Source of the DNA: Actimicrobium sp047621665
GTDB lineage: Bacteria; Pseudomonadota; Gammaproteobacteria; Burkholderiales; Burkholderiaceae_D
Assembly: GCA_047621665.1 (NCBI GenBank)
Contig: JBLHMB010000002.1
Span: 1 to 64,000, forward strand
Direction of reading: 5' to 3'
Length of the DNA: 64,000 nucleotides
Below, piece after piece: positions 16,737-26,265 of this stretch. The position numbers and the translations under genes are program-made. Position 1 is the stretch's first letter. Each line of letters opens with the position of its first letter. The notes beneath the pieces are model-generated. The model was not told where the DNA came from. It saw only the letters and a program-made list of their open reading frames with translations, and made no database searches.

Positions 16737-18181
16737 GCATGAACCTCGTTACCCTGCTGTATCTGATTGCTTCGGTCTGCTTCATTCAGGCTCTCAAAGG
16801 CCTGTCGCATCCTTCAACCGCGCGGCGCGGCAATGCCTTCGGCATGGGCGGCATGGCGCTGGCTATCGTCACCACGATTGCGCTGATCATCAAGCTGAAA
16901 TCGGAAGCGATGGGCGCGCCATTGGGCTACGGCCTGGTGATCTTTGGCGTGGTCGTCGGCGGCGGTATCGGTGCCTATCTGGCACGCACTGTCGAAATGA
17001 CGAAGATGCCGGAACTGGTCGCGGCGATGCACTCGTTGATCGGTCTGGCGGCGGTCTGTATTGCCGTGGCTGCCGTGTCGGAGCCGTGGGCTTTCAACAT
17101 CGCGGCCCACGAGATGGCAATCCCGTTCGGTAATCGTCTTGAACTGTTCATCGGTACTTTTGTCGGTGCGATCACGTTCTCGGGTTCGGTCATTGCCTTC
17201 GGCAAGCTGTCAGGCAAATACAAGTTCCGTCTGTTTCAGGGCCAGCCGGTCAGTTTCCCGGGCCAGCATTTTCTGAATCTGGTGCTGGCAATTCTGATGG
17301 TCGGTTTCGGTTTAATCTTCTGTTTCGCACCGGGAACCGAACCGGCGTGGATCGCGTTCGTATTGATGGCTGTCATCGCCTTCGTGCTGGGTGTGCTGAT
17401 CATCATTCCGATCGGTGGCGCGGACATGCCGGTGGTGGTATCGATGCTCAACAGTTATTCGGGCTGGGCGGCGGCCGGGATCGGTTTCTCACTTAACAAT
17501 TCGATGCTGATCATTGCCGGATCACTGGTTGGTTCGAGTGGCGCGATCCTGTCATACATCATGTGCAAGGCGATGAACCGCTCGTTTTTCAATGTGATTC
17601 TGGGCGGCTTCGGTGGTGATCCTGCTGCGGCTGCTGCAGTCGGTTCGCAAGCCGCGCGGCCGGTCAAATCAGGCTCCGCCGACGACGCTGCTTTCCTGAT
17701 GGGCAATGCTGAAACTGTCATCATCGTGCCGGGTTACGGCCTGGCCGTGGCGCGTGCCCAGCATGCACTCAAAGAGCTGACCGCCAAGCTGACAGAGAAG
17801 GGCGTCATCGTCAAATACGCGATTCATCCGGTGGCCGGGCGTATGCCGGGACACATGAACGTGCTGCTGGCCGAAGCCGAAGTGCCGTACGACCAGGTCT
17901 TCGAGATGGACGACATCAACGGCGAATTCGCGCAAGCCGATGTGGTGCTGGTGCTGGGCGCGAATGACGTGGTCAACCCGGCCGCGAAAGATCCGAAATC
18001 ATCGATTGCCGGCATGCCGATTCTGGAGGTCTACAAGGCCAAGACGGTCATCGTTAACAAGCGATCGATGGCTTCGGGCTATGCCGGTCTGGACAACGAA
18101 CTGTTCTATATGGACAAGACGATGATGGTGTTCGGTGATGCGAAGAAGGTCATTGAAGAGATGGTGAAAGCCGTCGAGTAA
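16733..18181 (+). CDS. pntB: NAD(P) transhydrogenase, beta subunit
   Basis: Beta chain of 482 residues: a multi-helix membrane domain that forms the proton path (to about residue 270) and a C-terminal NADP(H)-binding domain with ETVIIVPGYGLAVARAQHAL, YAIHPVAGRMPGHMNVLLAEA and VLGANDVVNPAAK. It works with the two genes upstream. The operon ends at a terminator hairpin shortly after. Confidence 0.96.
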   Translation: MSMNLVTLLYLIASVCFIQALKGLSHPSTARRGNAFGMGGMALAIVTTIALIIKLKSEAMGAPLGYGLVIFGVVVGGGIGAYLARTVEMTKMPELVAAMHSLIGLAAVCIAVAAVSEPWAFNIAAHEMAIPFGNRLELFIGTFVGAITFSGSVIAFGKLSGKYKFRLFQGQPVSFPGQHFLNLVLAILMVGFGLIFCFAPGTEPAWIAFVLMAVIAFVLGVLIIIPIGGADMPVVVSMLNSYSGWAAAGIGFSLNNSMLIIAGSLVGSSGAILSYIMCKAMNRSFFNVILGGFGGDPAAAAAVGSQAARPVKSGSADDAAFLMGNAETVIIVPGYGLAVARAQHALKELTAKLTEKGVIVKYAIHPVAGRMPGHMNVLLAEAEVPYDQVFEMDDINGEFAQADVVLVLGANDVVNPAAKDPKSSIAGMPILEVYKAKTVIVNKRSMASGYAGLDNELFYMDKTMMVFGDAKKVIEEMVKAVE

Positions 18182-18231
18182 AACCGTAATACGGGCACGG
18201 GCGCTGACGCGCGTGTGCCACTTCAGTTCCC

Positions 18232-18265
18232 CATTCGGCCTGTCTGAAGACAGGCCGAATGCTTT
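18232..18265. terminator. Terminator after pntB
   Basis: Arms CATTCGGCCTGTCT (18232-18245) and AGACAGGCCGAATG (18248-18261) are exact complements, followed by a short CTTTT. It sits between pntB and the convergent hydroxylase gene and may serve both strands, though the T run is weak. Confidence 0.75.
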
Positions 18266-18272
18266 TGGGGAT

Positions 18273-19409
18273 TCACCGTTGCCCGTACATCATCTGCTGC
18301 GCCAGCATCTTGCGTGCCGGTGCCACGGCATCCATCAGCCCCAGCGACAATCCCAGCAAACCTTGCGACAGCGTTCCTTCCGGCGCGCTGGCAAAAACAC
18401 GCGCCATCGCATCCGTGACGCGGATGGTCATGTCGCGATCCCGGCTGCGCTGCGTGCTGAAGGCTGTCAGTGCAGCCGGACTGACATCGCCCGCCAGCAA
18501 GCGTGCCAGCACCATCGCATCGCGCAAACCGAGATTCAAGCCCTGTCCGGCGACCGGATGCAGCGTTTGCGCGGCATTACCGATGGCGATTGTGCGCGCG
18601 GTCGGCGCGACCTGCGCGTTCAAGCCGAGCGGATACACGAAGCGCTGCCTGCAATCAAGGAAGCGGCCGACCCGTCCACCGAATAACGCTTCGAGCTCGG
18701 ACAGGAACGCGCTGTCATCGAGCGTCATCAGACGCCCGGTAGTGTCACTGCGCGCACACCAGACCACCGCGTAGCCATCGTCCTGCGGCAGCAATGCCAG
18801 CGGGCCTTCCGAGGTGAACCGTTCGAAGGCGCGCTGCATCAGTGGAGCGCTGGTCGTGACATGGGTGACGATCGCGCTCTGGCGGTAATCGCGATGCAGT
18901 GAGCGAACCGGCTGCTGTGCAAACACACCACCTTCGGCCTGAATCAGCAGGCCGGAACGCAAGCTGCTGCCATCATCGAAGCTCAGAGTGACCTGGTCGG
19001 CTTGCTCGTCAGTGGCGCTGACTTGCATCGGCCGGCGCACCACGATGCCGGCTTGCACGGCCGCTGCCGCCAGGGCCGACACCAGCGCACCATAGCGCGT
19101 GACATAGCCGAGCGCAGGCAAGTTGTAATCGGCACGATCCATCAGCGTGCGACCGAAATGGCCGCGCCGCGAGACGTGGATCTGCGCGATGGCCTGGGCC
19201 GGTACCGGCCAGGCACCGACCTGTTCGAGGATTTGCCGGCTACCGTACGACAGGGCGATCGAGCGCGGATCAGCGGCCGATTGCGCGGCGGTCTTTGCAT
19301 CGATCAGGGCAAGGCGCTCCGGAGCGATGCCGCGCTGCACCAGCAAACCCGCCAGTACCAGTCCGACCGGACCGGCACCGCAAATGGCGATATCGATATC
19401 GGTCTGCAT
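18273..19409 (-). CDS. UbiH-family FAD-dependent hydroxylase
   Basis: Probably one of the ring hydroxylases of ubiquinone synthesis (UbiH/UbiI/UbiF group); which position it modifies cannot be told. The start MQTDIDIAICGAGPVGLVL at 19409 carries the FAD-binding GAGPVG, and the second family motif IGNAAQTLHPVAGQGLNLGL is intact at the C-terminal side. 378 residues. The ATG overlaps the pepP stop by one base. E. coli likewise places ubiH directly after pepP, which supports the call. Confidence 0.88.
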   Translation of the reverse strand: MQTDIDIAICGAGPVGLVLAGLLVQRGIAPERLALIDAKTAAQSAADPRSIALSYGSRQILEQVGAWPVPAQAIAQIHVSRRGHFGRTLMDRADYNLPALGYVTRYGALVSALAAAAVQAGIVVRRPMQVSATDEQADQVTLSFDDGSSLRSGLLIQAEGGVFAQQPVRSLHRDYRQSAIVTHVTTSAPLMQRAFERFTSEGPLALLPQDDGYAVVWCARSDTTGRLMTLDDSAFLSELEALFGGRVGRFLDCRQRFVYPLGLNAQVAPTARTIAIGNAAQTLHPVAGQGLNLGLRDAMVLARLLAGDVSPAALTAFSTQRSRDRDMTIRVTDAMARVFASAPEGTLSQGLLGLSLGLMDAVAPARKMLAQQMMYGQR

Positions 19410-20752
19410 CAGGTGTTGCCCATCATGGTTTCGATGTCGGCAATGGTTTTCGGTGCGGCGCTGCTCATGACCTCGGCGCCGTCGACGGTGACGGCGACAT
19501 CGTCTTCGATGCGGATGCCGATGTTCCAGTATTGCTCGGGAATGCCGGGCGCCGGGCGCACGTAGATGCCGGGTTCGACGGTGAGTGTCATGCCGGGATG
19601 CAGGATGCGCCATGGCTTGTCGCCGCCAGCGGCGGCGGTGTCATTGACTTCGCGGTATTCGCCGACATCGTGCACATCCATGCCCAGCCAGTGGCCGGTG
19701 CGGTGCATGTAGAACTGGCGGTAGTCGCCATTGGTGATGACGTCGTCAAGCGTGCCGACCTTGTTGGCATCGAGCAGGCCGGTATCGAGCATGCCTTGCG
19801 AGAGGATGCGCACGGCGGCGTCATGACCGTCCATGAAGCGCATGCCGGGACGGATGGCGGCGATCGCCGCGTGCTGGGCCGCCAGTACCAGTTCGTACAG
19901 CGTGGTTTGCGCTGGCGTAAAGCGGCCGTTGGCCGGAAAGGTGCGGGTGATGTCGGAGGCGTAACCATCAAGTTCGCAGCCGGCATCGATGAGCACCAGG
20001 TCACCGTCTTGCAGGACCGTGGCACCGGCCCGGTAATGCAGTACGCAGGCATTCGCGCCGGTGGCGACGATCGAGGTGTAGGCCGGGAAGTCGGAGCCGT
20101 GGCGGCGGAATTCATGCAGCAGTTCGGCGTCGATCTGGTATTCGTGCAATCCGGGTTTGGCCATGCGCATCGCGCGTGCGTGGGCACCGGCGGAGACCGT
20201 CGCGGCGCGGCGCATGATGGCCAGTTCGGAGTCATCCTTGATCAGCCGCATTTCATTGAGCAGGCCGCTGACATCATGGGCTGACGACGGCGCGGTGATA
20301 CCGGCGCGCGATTGGGTGCGGACTTTTTTCAGCCAGCCTTGAACTTGCGCATCGAGGGCGGCATGGCTGCCTAGCGCATAGAACAGCGCCGGCTGATCGG
20401 CCAGCAGTTTCGGCAGGATGGCATCGAGCGCATCGATCGGGAACGCGGCATCGAAACCGAACGTCTCACGTGCGTTGTCGGGACCGTGTCGAAATCCTTC
20501 CCAGATTTCACGCTCGCTGTTTTTTTCGCGACAGAACAGGATGGCTTGATTTTTCTTGCCGGCGACCAGCACGACGACGGCTTCCGGCTCGACGAAGCCG
20601 GACAGGTAGTAAAACGTACTGTCATGCCGGTACGGATATTCGGCATCGCTATTACGGTGCACTTCCGGCGCGGTCGGAATGATGGCTACGCCACCTCCGC
20701 GGGCCTGCATTTGAGCGATCAGGCTGGCGCGACGGGCGGCGTAGGAACTCAT
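19409..20752 (-). CDS. pepP: Xaa-Pro aminopeptidase PepP
   Basis: M24 metallopeptidase removing N-terminal residues followed by proline. In 447 residues the dinuclear metal ligands are recognisable: Asp pair in LIDAGCELDGYASDITRTF, His in HRTGHWLGMDVHDVGEY, Glu in TLTVEPGIYVRP and Glu in GIRIEDDVAVT. The N-terminal creatinase-like domain is complete. It is sandwiched by overlaps with murU upstream (ATGA) and the UbiH-like gene downstream, so it lies mid-operon. Confidence 0.95.
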   Translation of the reverse strand: MSSYAARRASLIAQMQARGGGVAIIPTAPEVHRNSDAEYPYRHDSTFYYLSGFVEPEAVVVLVAGKKNQAILFCREKNSEREIWEGFRHGPDNARETFGFDAAFPIDALDAILPKLLADQPALFYALGSHAALDAQVQGWLKKVRTQSRAGITAPSSAHDVSGLLNEMRLIKDDSELAIMRRAATVSAGAHARAMRMAKPGLHEYQIDAELLHEFRRHGSDFPAYTSIVATGANACVLHYRAGATVLQDGDLVLIDAGCELDGYASDITRTFPANGRFTPAQTTLYELVLAAQHAAIAAIRPGMRFMDGHDAAVRILSQGMLDTGLLDANKVGTLDDVITNGDYRQFYMHRTGHWLGMDVHDVGEYREVNDTAAAGGDKPWRILHPGMTLTVEPGIYVRPAPGIPEQYWNIGIRIEDDVAVTVDGAEVMSSAAPKTIADIETMMGNT

Positions 20753-21468
20753 GGTCGTTTGCTTTCGGTAAGAGGACGGTTCAATCGGGCCAGACGTTCG
20801 GGGGTGCCGACATCAGTCCAGTCGCCACGATACACCTCTCCGCCGATTTGTCCCCGGGCAGCAAAATCGCGCAGCATTGGCGCCAGTTTGGCGGGATGTC
20901 CGGGGGCGACGGAGGCGAATAATTCCGGCCGGTAGACGCCGATGCCCGAGAATGTATATCGGGGCGTGCCGTCGTTGTTGACCGCAAACGTGGTCAGGCC
21001 GAAGTCGCCTTCGGGCACGTGCGGCGGGTTTTTTACCAGGTAGATCCAGCCGATATCGCGCTGGTCGGCCGGATACGGATTGCCCCACATGTCGGCATCG
21101 ACCAGCGCCGATTTGACTTGTTCGAAATCGAAGTGCGGGCAATAGATATCGCCGTTGACGACCACGAACGGCGCCTCACCCAGCAGCGGCAGCGCCTGCG
21201 CGATACCGCCGGCGGTGTCGAGCGCGATGGCTTCAGCCGAATACTGCAGCGTCGCACCGAACTGACTGCCGTCGCCCAGCGTGTCGACCAGTTGCTGGCC
21301 GAGATGGGCATGGTTGATGACGATCTCGGTGATGCCGGCACGCACCAGGTTCAGGATGTGCCAGACAATGAGCGCACGGCCGCGTACTTTGAGCAGCGGT
21401 TTGGGGCAGGTGTCGGTGAGCGGACGCATCCGCTCGCCGCGCCCGGCGGCGAGGATCATGGCTTTCAT
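20749..21468 (-). CDS. murU: N-acetylmuramate alpha-1-phosphate uridylyltransferase MurU
   Basis: Makes UDP-MurNAc from recycled MurNAc-1-phosphate, bypassing de novo synthesis and hence the fosfomycin target. The start MKAMILAAGRGERMRPLTD at 21468 carries the nucleotidyltransferase signature; FVVVNGDIYCPHFDF holds the metal Asp, and GDWTDVGTPERLARL closes the domain. 239 residues, the usual size. The kinase that makes its substrate is encoded immediately upstream on the same strand (28-base gap). Confidence 0.93.
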   Translation of the reverse strand: MKAMILAAGRGERMRPLTDTCPKPLLKVRGRALIVWHILNLVRAGITEIVINHAHLGQQLVDTLGDGSQFGATLQYSAEAIALDTAGGIAQALPLLGEAPFVVVNGDIYCPHFDFEQVKSALVDADMWGNPYPADQRDIGWIYLVKNPPHVPEGDFGLTTFAVNNDGTPRYTFSGIGVYRPELFASVAPGHPAKLAPMLRDFAARGQIGGEVYRGDWTDVGTPERLARLNRPLTESKRP

Positions 21469-21496
21469 GCAGCAGGCTTTCAGTAAGAGGTGAGGA

Positions 21497-22507
21497 TCAG
21501 AATGTGTAGCCGACTGACGGTGCCTTGTCCTCGACTTCATCGAGCAGCACGATCAGTGGTGCCAGAATCTTGTAGCGACCGGCGACCTTGCGGGTGTAGC
21601 GCATCACCAGTGGCAAGTCCTTCAGATAGGCGTCCTTGCCATCGCGGTGAAACAGGCGGGCGAAAATACCGAGCACTTTGAGATGACGCTGCAAGCCCAT
21701 GAATTCAAAGTCGCGATAGAACGCATCGATGTCGGGATTGACCGGCAGGCCGGCGCGCTTGGCGCGTTCCCAGTAGCGGATGGCCCAGTCCAGCACTTGC
21801 TCTTCATCCCATTCAATGTAGGCATCCCGCAGCAGCGACACCAGGTCGTAGGTAATCGGGCCGTACACCGCATCCTGAAAATCAAGGATGCCGGGATTGC
21901 CGACCGGTAGCACCATCAGATTACGGGCATGGTAATCGCGATGCACAGTGACCTGCGGTTGCGCCAGGTTGTTCGCCAGCAGCGCATCGAAGACACCATT
22001 GAGCGAGGTGTGCTGGGCCTCGCTCAGCGTTACGCCCAGGTGTTTGGCGATATACCAGTCGGGGAACAGCATCAGCTCACGCTGCAGCAGCGCACGGTCA
22101 TAGTCGGGCAGCACGCCCGGCTGGCTGTGCATCTGGATCTGGACCAGCGCATCAATCGCATCGAGGTAAAGCGCGGGTGCGGTGTCGGCATTGAGTTGCT
22201 GCAAATAGGTGGTCGCACCGAGGTCGCTGAGCAGCAAGAAGCCTTGCCCGACATCCTGCGCCAGCACCGTCGGCACCGACACGCCGGTTGCGCCTAACAG
22301 TTCGGCGACCGCGATGAAAGGCCGGACATCTTCCTGCGGTGGTGGTGCGTCCATCACGATTGCGCTGCTGCCGTCACCGAGATCGACCCGGAAATAACGG
22401 CGGAAACTTGCGTCGGCAGATGCTGCGCGCAGGCTGTCGATATGGATGTCGGCAGGCAGGCTGGCAAGCCAGAGTTTTAAATTGGTCAAACGAAGATCAG
22501 TTGGCAT
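21497..22507 (-). CDS. amgK: Anomeric MurNAc/GlcNAc kinase AmgK
   Basis: Phosphorylates recycled MurNAc (and GlcNAc) at C1. The 336 residues follow the aminoglycoside-phosphotransferase fold: ASADASFRRYFRV near the start, the catalytic loop VTVHRDYHARNLMVL and the metal-binding GILDFQDAVYGPITYDLVSLL. Divergent from lptD, as commonly seen; with murU it forms the recycling shortcut. Confidence 0.93.
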   Translation of the reverse strand: MPTDLRLTNLKLWLASLPADIHIDSLRAASADASFRRYFRVDLGDGSSAIVMDAPPPQEDVRPFIAVAELLGATGVSVPTVLAQDVGQGFLLLSDLGATTYLQQLNADTAPALYLDAIDALVQIQMHSQPGVLPDYDRALLQRELMLFPDWYIAKHLGVTLSEAQHTSLNGVFDALLANNLAQPQVTVHRDYHARNLMVLPVGNPGILDFQDAVYGPITYDLVSLLRDAYIEWDEEQVLDWAIRYWERAKRAGLPVNPDIDAFYRDFEFMGLQRHLKVLGIFARLFHRDGKDAYLKDLPLVMRYTRKVAGRYKILAPLIVLLDEVEDKAPSVGYTF

Positions 22508-22561
22508 AAGTAAAGGCAGGAGGCGGACCGGAGTTTCCGGTCGTAAGGGAATGAGTTCCCC

Positions 22562-22567
22562 TATAAT
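22562..22567 (+). promoter_or_regulatory. -10 box upstream of lptD
   Basis: A consensus TATAAT lies 51 bases before the lptD start in the short divergent spacer. No good -35 match is seen at the right distance, so factor dependence or an extended region is possible. Confidence 0.45.
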
Positions 22568-22618
22568 AAGTGATTCAATTCAAAAAATCGCCTGCCACGG
22601 TGGTCACTCTCCAATTTC

Positions 22619-24829
22619 ATGATCCGGTTCCCTGTCCTGTCCCCGACGCAGCGCCTGCTTCGCATTTTGACCGCTGTGGTCGCTGCGGCAGCATTACCGA
22701 ATTATGTGCTGGCCCAGAAGGCCTCCAAGCCCGTGAGCCAGAGCGATCGTGAAGCACCGGCCGAGATCAGCGCCGAGAGCATGACCGGCCGGCCTGATCG
22801 CGAAATTACGCTGACCAACAAGGTCGAGATCGTGCGCGGCGTGACGACAATTAACTCCGACCAGGCTCAGTACCACATCGTTGAAGACGTCGTCGAAGCC
22901 AGCGGCGATGTCCGCATGCAGCGCGTCGAGGACGTCTATACCGGCGACAAACTCAAGCTCAACATGGACGGCGGTATCGGTTACGTGACCAATCCGACCT
23001 ATCGTCTTGAACGCACCAAAGGACAAGGCTCAGGCAAGCGTATCGACTTCGAATCCGAAACCGAAGCCACAGTGGTCGATGGGACGTACAGCACCTGCGA
23101 AGGACCGGACCCGGACTGGTATTTGCGTTCGGGCACGCTCAACCTCGACAACGCGCGCGACATCGGCCTGGCCCGCAACAGCGTCGTGTATTTCAAGGGT
23201 GTGCCCATTCTCGCCGCACCGGCCATGTCGTTTCCGCTATCGGGTGCGCGCAAGTCGGGCGTGCTGCCGCCGACCATCGGTGCGACCAATCGCGGCGGTC
23301 TGGAAGTCATGGTGCCGTATTACTTCAACATCGCACCGAACCGCGACCTGACCATTTACCCGAATTTCATCGCGCAGCGCGGGCTCCAGCTTGGTGCCGT
23401 GGCGCGCTACCTTGATCCGTCGTATTCGGGCGAAACCAAGCTCGAAGGCTTGCTCAAGGACAAACTGACCGGGACTGACCGCTGGTCTGTATCGTCCATC
23501 CATACGCAATCGCTGCGGCCCGGACTGACACTGAACTGGAATATTAACGCGGCGTCTGATGATGCTTATCCGAGTGATTTTTCACGCACGCTGACCACCG
23601 CGCAGCAACGCCTGCTGTTGCGTGACCTGAGCTTGAGCTATGGTCAACCGTACTGGAGTCTCACGGCGCGCGCCAGCAACTACCAGGTTCTGCAGGATCC
23701 GCTGGCACCGATTGCGCGGCCCTATGACCGCTTGCCGCAGATCACTTTCGCGTCGGCGCGTCCCGACATCGCCGGTTTCGATCTGGGGCTTGATTCGGAT
23801 CTGACGCGCTTCGCGCATCCGACGCTGCAACAGGGCGACCGCCTTTTCGTCAATCCGAAAATGTCGTATCCGATCATCGAGCCGGGCTTTTTCATCACCC
23901 CGAAACTGTCGTTCCATGCAACACGCTATCAGCTTGCCGATAGCGGCGCCGGTGTCGCACCGGGTACGAATACGTCATTACAGCGGGCCATCCCGACTGC
24001 CTCCGTCGATAGCGGCATGGTATTCGAACGCGCTGCCAGCTTCTTTGGCAGCGACATGACACAGACGCTGGAGCCGCGTTTGCTTTATGTCTACACGCCT
24101 TACCGCGACCAGTCGATGTTGCCTAATTTCGATAGTGGTCTGGCCGACCTGAGTTTCACTCAGTTGTTCAGCGAGAACCGCTTCGTCGGCAATGACCGCA
24201 TTGGTGACGCCAACCAGATCACTGCGGCAGTGACCACACGCTTTCTGGAAGAGTCGGGTGCAGAGCGGGCGCGCATCGCGCTGGGCCAGCGCTATTATTT
24301 TTCGGATCAGCGTGTCTCGCTCGGCAGCGTTTCCAATCAAAGCCGGTCCGACTTGTTGCTGTCGGCCAATGGCCGGATCAGTCAGTCGTTTTCGGCTGAA
24401 ACCAACCTGCAATACAGCCAGACTTCGGGTGTCCTCAACCGCGCCAACGCCGGTATCAAATACCAGCCGGGACCGATGAAGGTGCTCAATCTGACGTATC
24501 GCCAGGACTTGCCGAATAACCTCGAGAAATCGTTCGATGTGTCGACGCAGTGGCCCTTTGCCAGTCGCTGGTATGGTGTCGGCCGGATCAATTATTCGCT
24601 GACCACCAGCAAGATTGCCGAAGGTTTGCTCGGAGTCGAATACAAGGCCGACTGCTGGGTGTTTCGCGTTGTTGCGCAGCGCACGCCGACGGCAACATCG
24701 CAGGCCACATCGGCATTATTTTTCCAGCTTGAATTAAACGGATTGTCCAAACTCGGATCGAACCCGCTGCAAGCCCTGCGCACCAGTGTGCCGGGTTACC
24801 AGAACGTCAATCAACCTACCAACCGATAA
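22619..24829 (+). CDS. lptD: LPS-assembly outer-membrane protein LptD
   Basis: Beta-barrel that inserts lipopolysaccharide into the outer leaflet. There is a signal peptide to about residue 33 (cleaved after YVLAQ), a periplasmic jellyroll (to about 200) and a large C-terminal barrel, 736 residues in all. Only two cysteines occur, C160 (STCEGPDPDW) and C679 (KADCWVF). They match by position the N-terminal and barrel partners of one of the E. coli disulfides, so a single bond replaces the usual two. The stop overlaps the surA start by one base. Confidence 0.95.
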   Translation: MIRFPVLSPTQRLLRILTAVVAAAALPNYVLAQKASKPVSQSDREAPAEISAESMTGRPDREITLTNKVEIVRGVTTINSDQAQYHIVEDVVEASGDVRMQRVEDVYTGDKLKLNMDGGIGYVTNPTYRLERTKGQGSGKRIDFESETEATVVDGTYSTCEGPDPDWYLRSGTLNLDNARDIGLARNSVVYFKGVPILAAPAMSFPLSGARKSGVLPPTIGATNRGGLEVMVPYYFNIAPNRDLTIYPNFIAQRGLQLGAVARYLDPSYSGETKLEGLLKDKLTGTDRWSVSSIHTQSLRPGLTLNWNINAASDDAYPSDFSRTLTTAQQRLLLRDLSLSYGQPYWSLTARASNYQVLQDPLAPIARPYDRLPQITFASARPDIAGFDLGLDSDLTRFAHPTLQQGDRLFVNPKMSYPIIEPGFFITPKLSFHATRYQLADSGAGVAPGTNTSLQRAIPTASVDSGMVFERAASFFGSDMTQTLEPRLLYVYTPYRDQSMLPNFDSGLADLSFTQLFSENRFVGNDRIGDANQITAAVTTRFLEESGAERARIALGQRYYFSDQRVSLGSVSNQSRSDLLLSANGRISQSFSAETNLQYSQTSGVLNRANAGIKYQPGPMKVLNLTYRQDLPNNLEKSFDVSTQWPFASRWYGVGRINYSLTTSKIAEGLLGVEYKADCWVFRVVAQRTPTATSQATSALFFQLELNGLSKLGSNPLQALRTSVPGYQNVNQPTNR

Positions 24830-26265
24830 TGATCACGAATTTTTCCAGGACTCCGGACCACACCATGCGACAAGTTATCTCCCCAGTACAGTGCCTGAAA
24901 ATTGCTGCCGTCCTGATTGGTCTCGCCGTTGGTGCGATGCAACCGGCGAGCGCGCAGTTCACCCCGGCCAATCAGGTGGCAGCTCCCGCTGAAGTGGCAT
25001 CCAGCAGCACAGAACCGCAGCTCATCGATTCGATCGTCGCGGTTGTCAACAGCGATGTCATCACGCGTCTGGAACTCAATAACCGGGTTGCGATGGTCGA
25101 ATCGCGCATGAAGCAGCAGGGCACGCAGTTGCCGCAACGTGCACTGCTCGAAAAGCAGATTCTCGAACGCATGATCGTCGATCGCGCCCAGCTGCAACTG
25201 GCCGCTGACAGTGGCATCAAGATCGATGATGTGATGCTCGACCGTGCGATGGCGCGATTGGCCGAGCAGAACAAACTGTCGATGCAGGATTTCCGCAACC
25301 AGCTGGAACGCGAAGGCATGTCTTTTTCACGTTTTCGTGAAGAGATCCGGGAAGAAATCGCGATGCAGCGGATCCGTGAACGTGAAGTCGACAACAAACT
25401 CCAGATCACCGAATCCGAAGTGGACAACTACCTTGAAGCCGAAAAGAGCGCACCACAGGTTCAGCCCGAGTACAACCTCGCCCAGATCCTCGTGCGCATT
25501 CCCGAAAACGCGACCGCCGAACAGATCGCTATACGTCGTGCGCGGGCCGATGACGTTGCCCGGCAATTGCGGGGCGGTGCGGATTTCGCCAAGCTGGCGG
25601 CCTCGTACTCAGACTCGGTCGACGCGCTCAAGGGCGGTGAACTGGGCTGGCGCACGGCCGATCGCCTGCCACAAATTTTCGTCGATGCCGTCGCCAGACT
25701 CAATGAGGGTGAACTGTCCGATGTAGTTAAAAGCGCCAGTGGTTTCCATATCCTGAAAGTCGTTGGTAAACGGACCCGCAGCGCAGACAACAGCACGGCG
25801 ACAGCGGCCGCACCGGCCGTCGAGCAAACCCATGCACGGCATATCCTGATCAAGGTCAACACCATCGTGACAGCGGCCGAAGCGCTGCGCAAACTGACTG
25901 ACCTGAAACAGCGTCTCGACAACAAGGCCGCGACCTTCGAAGAACTCGCCAAGCTGTATTCGAATGACTTGTCCGCCTCAAAAGGTGGCGACCTCGGCTG
26001 GATTTATCCGGGCGATACCGTGCCTGAATTCGAGCGCGCGATGAACCTGCTCAAACCGGGCGAGGTCAGTGCGCCGGTTGAAACCCCATTCGGTTATCAC
26101 CTGATCGAAGTGCTCGAACGCAAGAGCCAGGATGTGTCGCAGGAGCGCAAGCGCCTGGCCGCCCGTCAGGCACTGCGCGAACGCAAGCTCGAAGAAGCCA
26201 CGCAGGACTGGATCCGGCAGTTGCGTGATCGCGCGTATGTCGAATACCGGCTGGACGGTCGCTGA
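24829..26265 (+). CDS. surA: Periplasmic chaperone and peptidyl-prolyl isomerase SurA
   Basis: Escorts outer-membrane proteins including LptD. The ATG at 24829 is coupled to the lptD stop; ATG 24865 (MRQVISPVQCLKIAAVLIG) would give a more standard signal peptide and is a fair alternative. After the signal comes the N-terminal chaperone domain (IDSIVAVVNSDVITRLEL), then two parvulin domains (about residues 220-320, with GGADFAKLAASYSD, and 335-435, with THARHILIK and YSNDLSASKGGDLGW). 478 residues. Confidence 0.95.
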   Translation: MITNFSRTPDHTMRQVISPVQCLKIAAVLIGLAVGAMQPASAQFTPANQVAAPAEVASSSTEPQLIDSIVAVVNSDVITRLELNNRVAMVESRMKQQGTQLPQRALLEKQILERMIVDRAQLQLAADSGIKIDDVMLDRAMARLAEQNKLSMQDFRNQLEREGMSFSRFREEIREEIAMQRIREREVDNKLQITESEVDNYLEAEKSAPQVQPEYNLAQILVRIPENATAEQIAIRRARADDVARQLRGGADFAKLAASYSDSVDALKGGELGWRTADRLPQIFVDAVARLNEGELSDVVKSASGFHILKVVGKRTRSADNSTATAAAPAVEQTHARHILIKVNTIVTAAEALRKLTDLKQRLDNKAATFEELAKLYSNDLSASKGGDLGWIYPGDTVPEFERAMNLLKPGEVSAPVETPFGYHLIEVLERKSQDVSQERKRLAARQALRERKLEEATQDWIRQLRDRAYVEYRLDGR

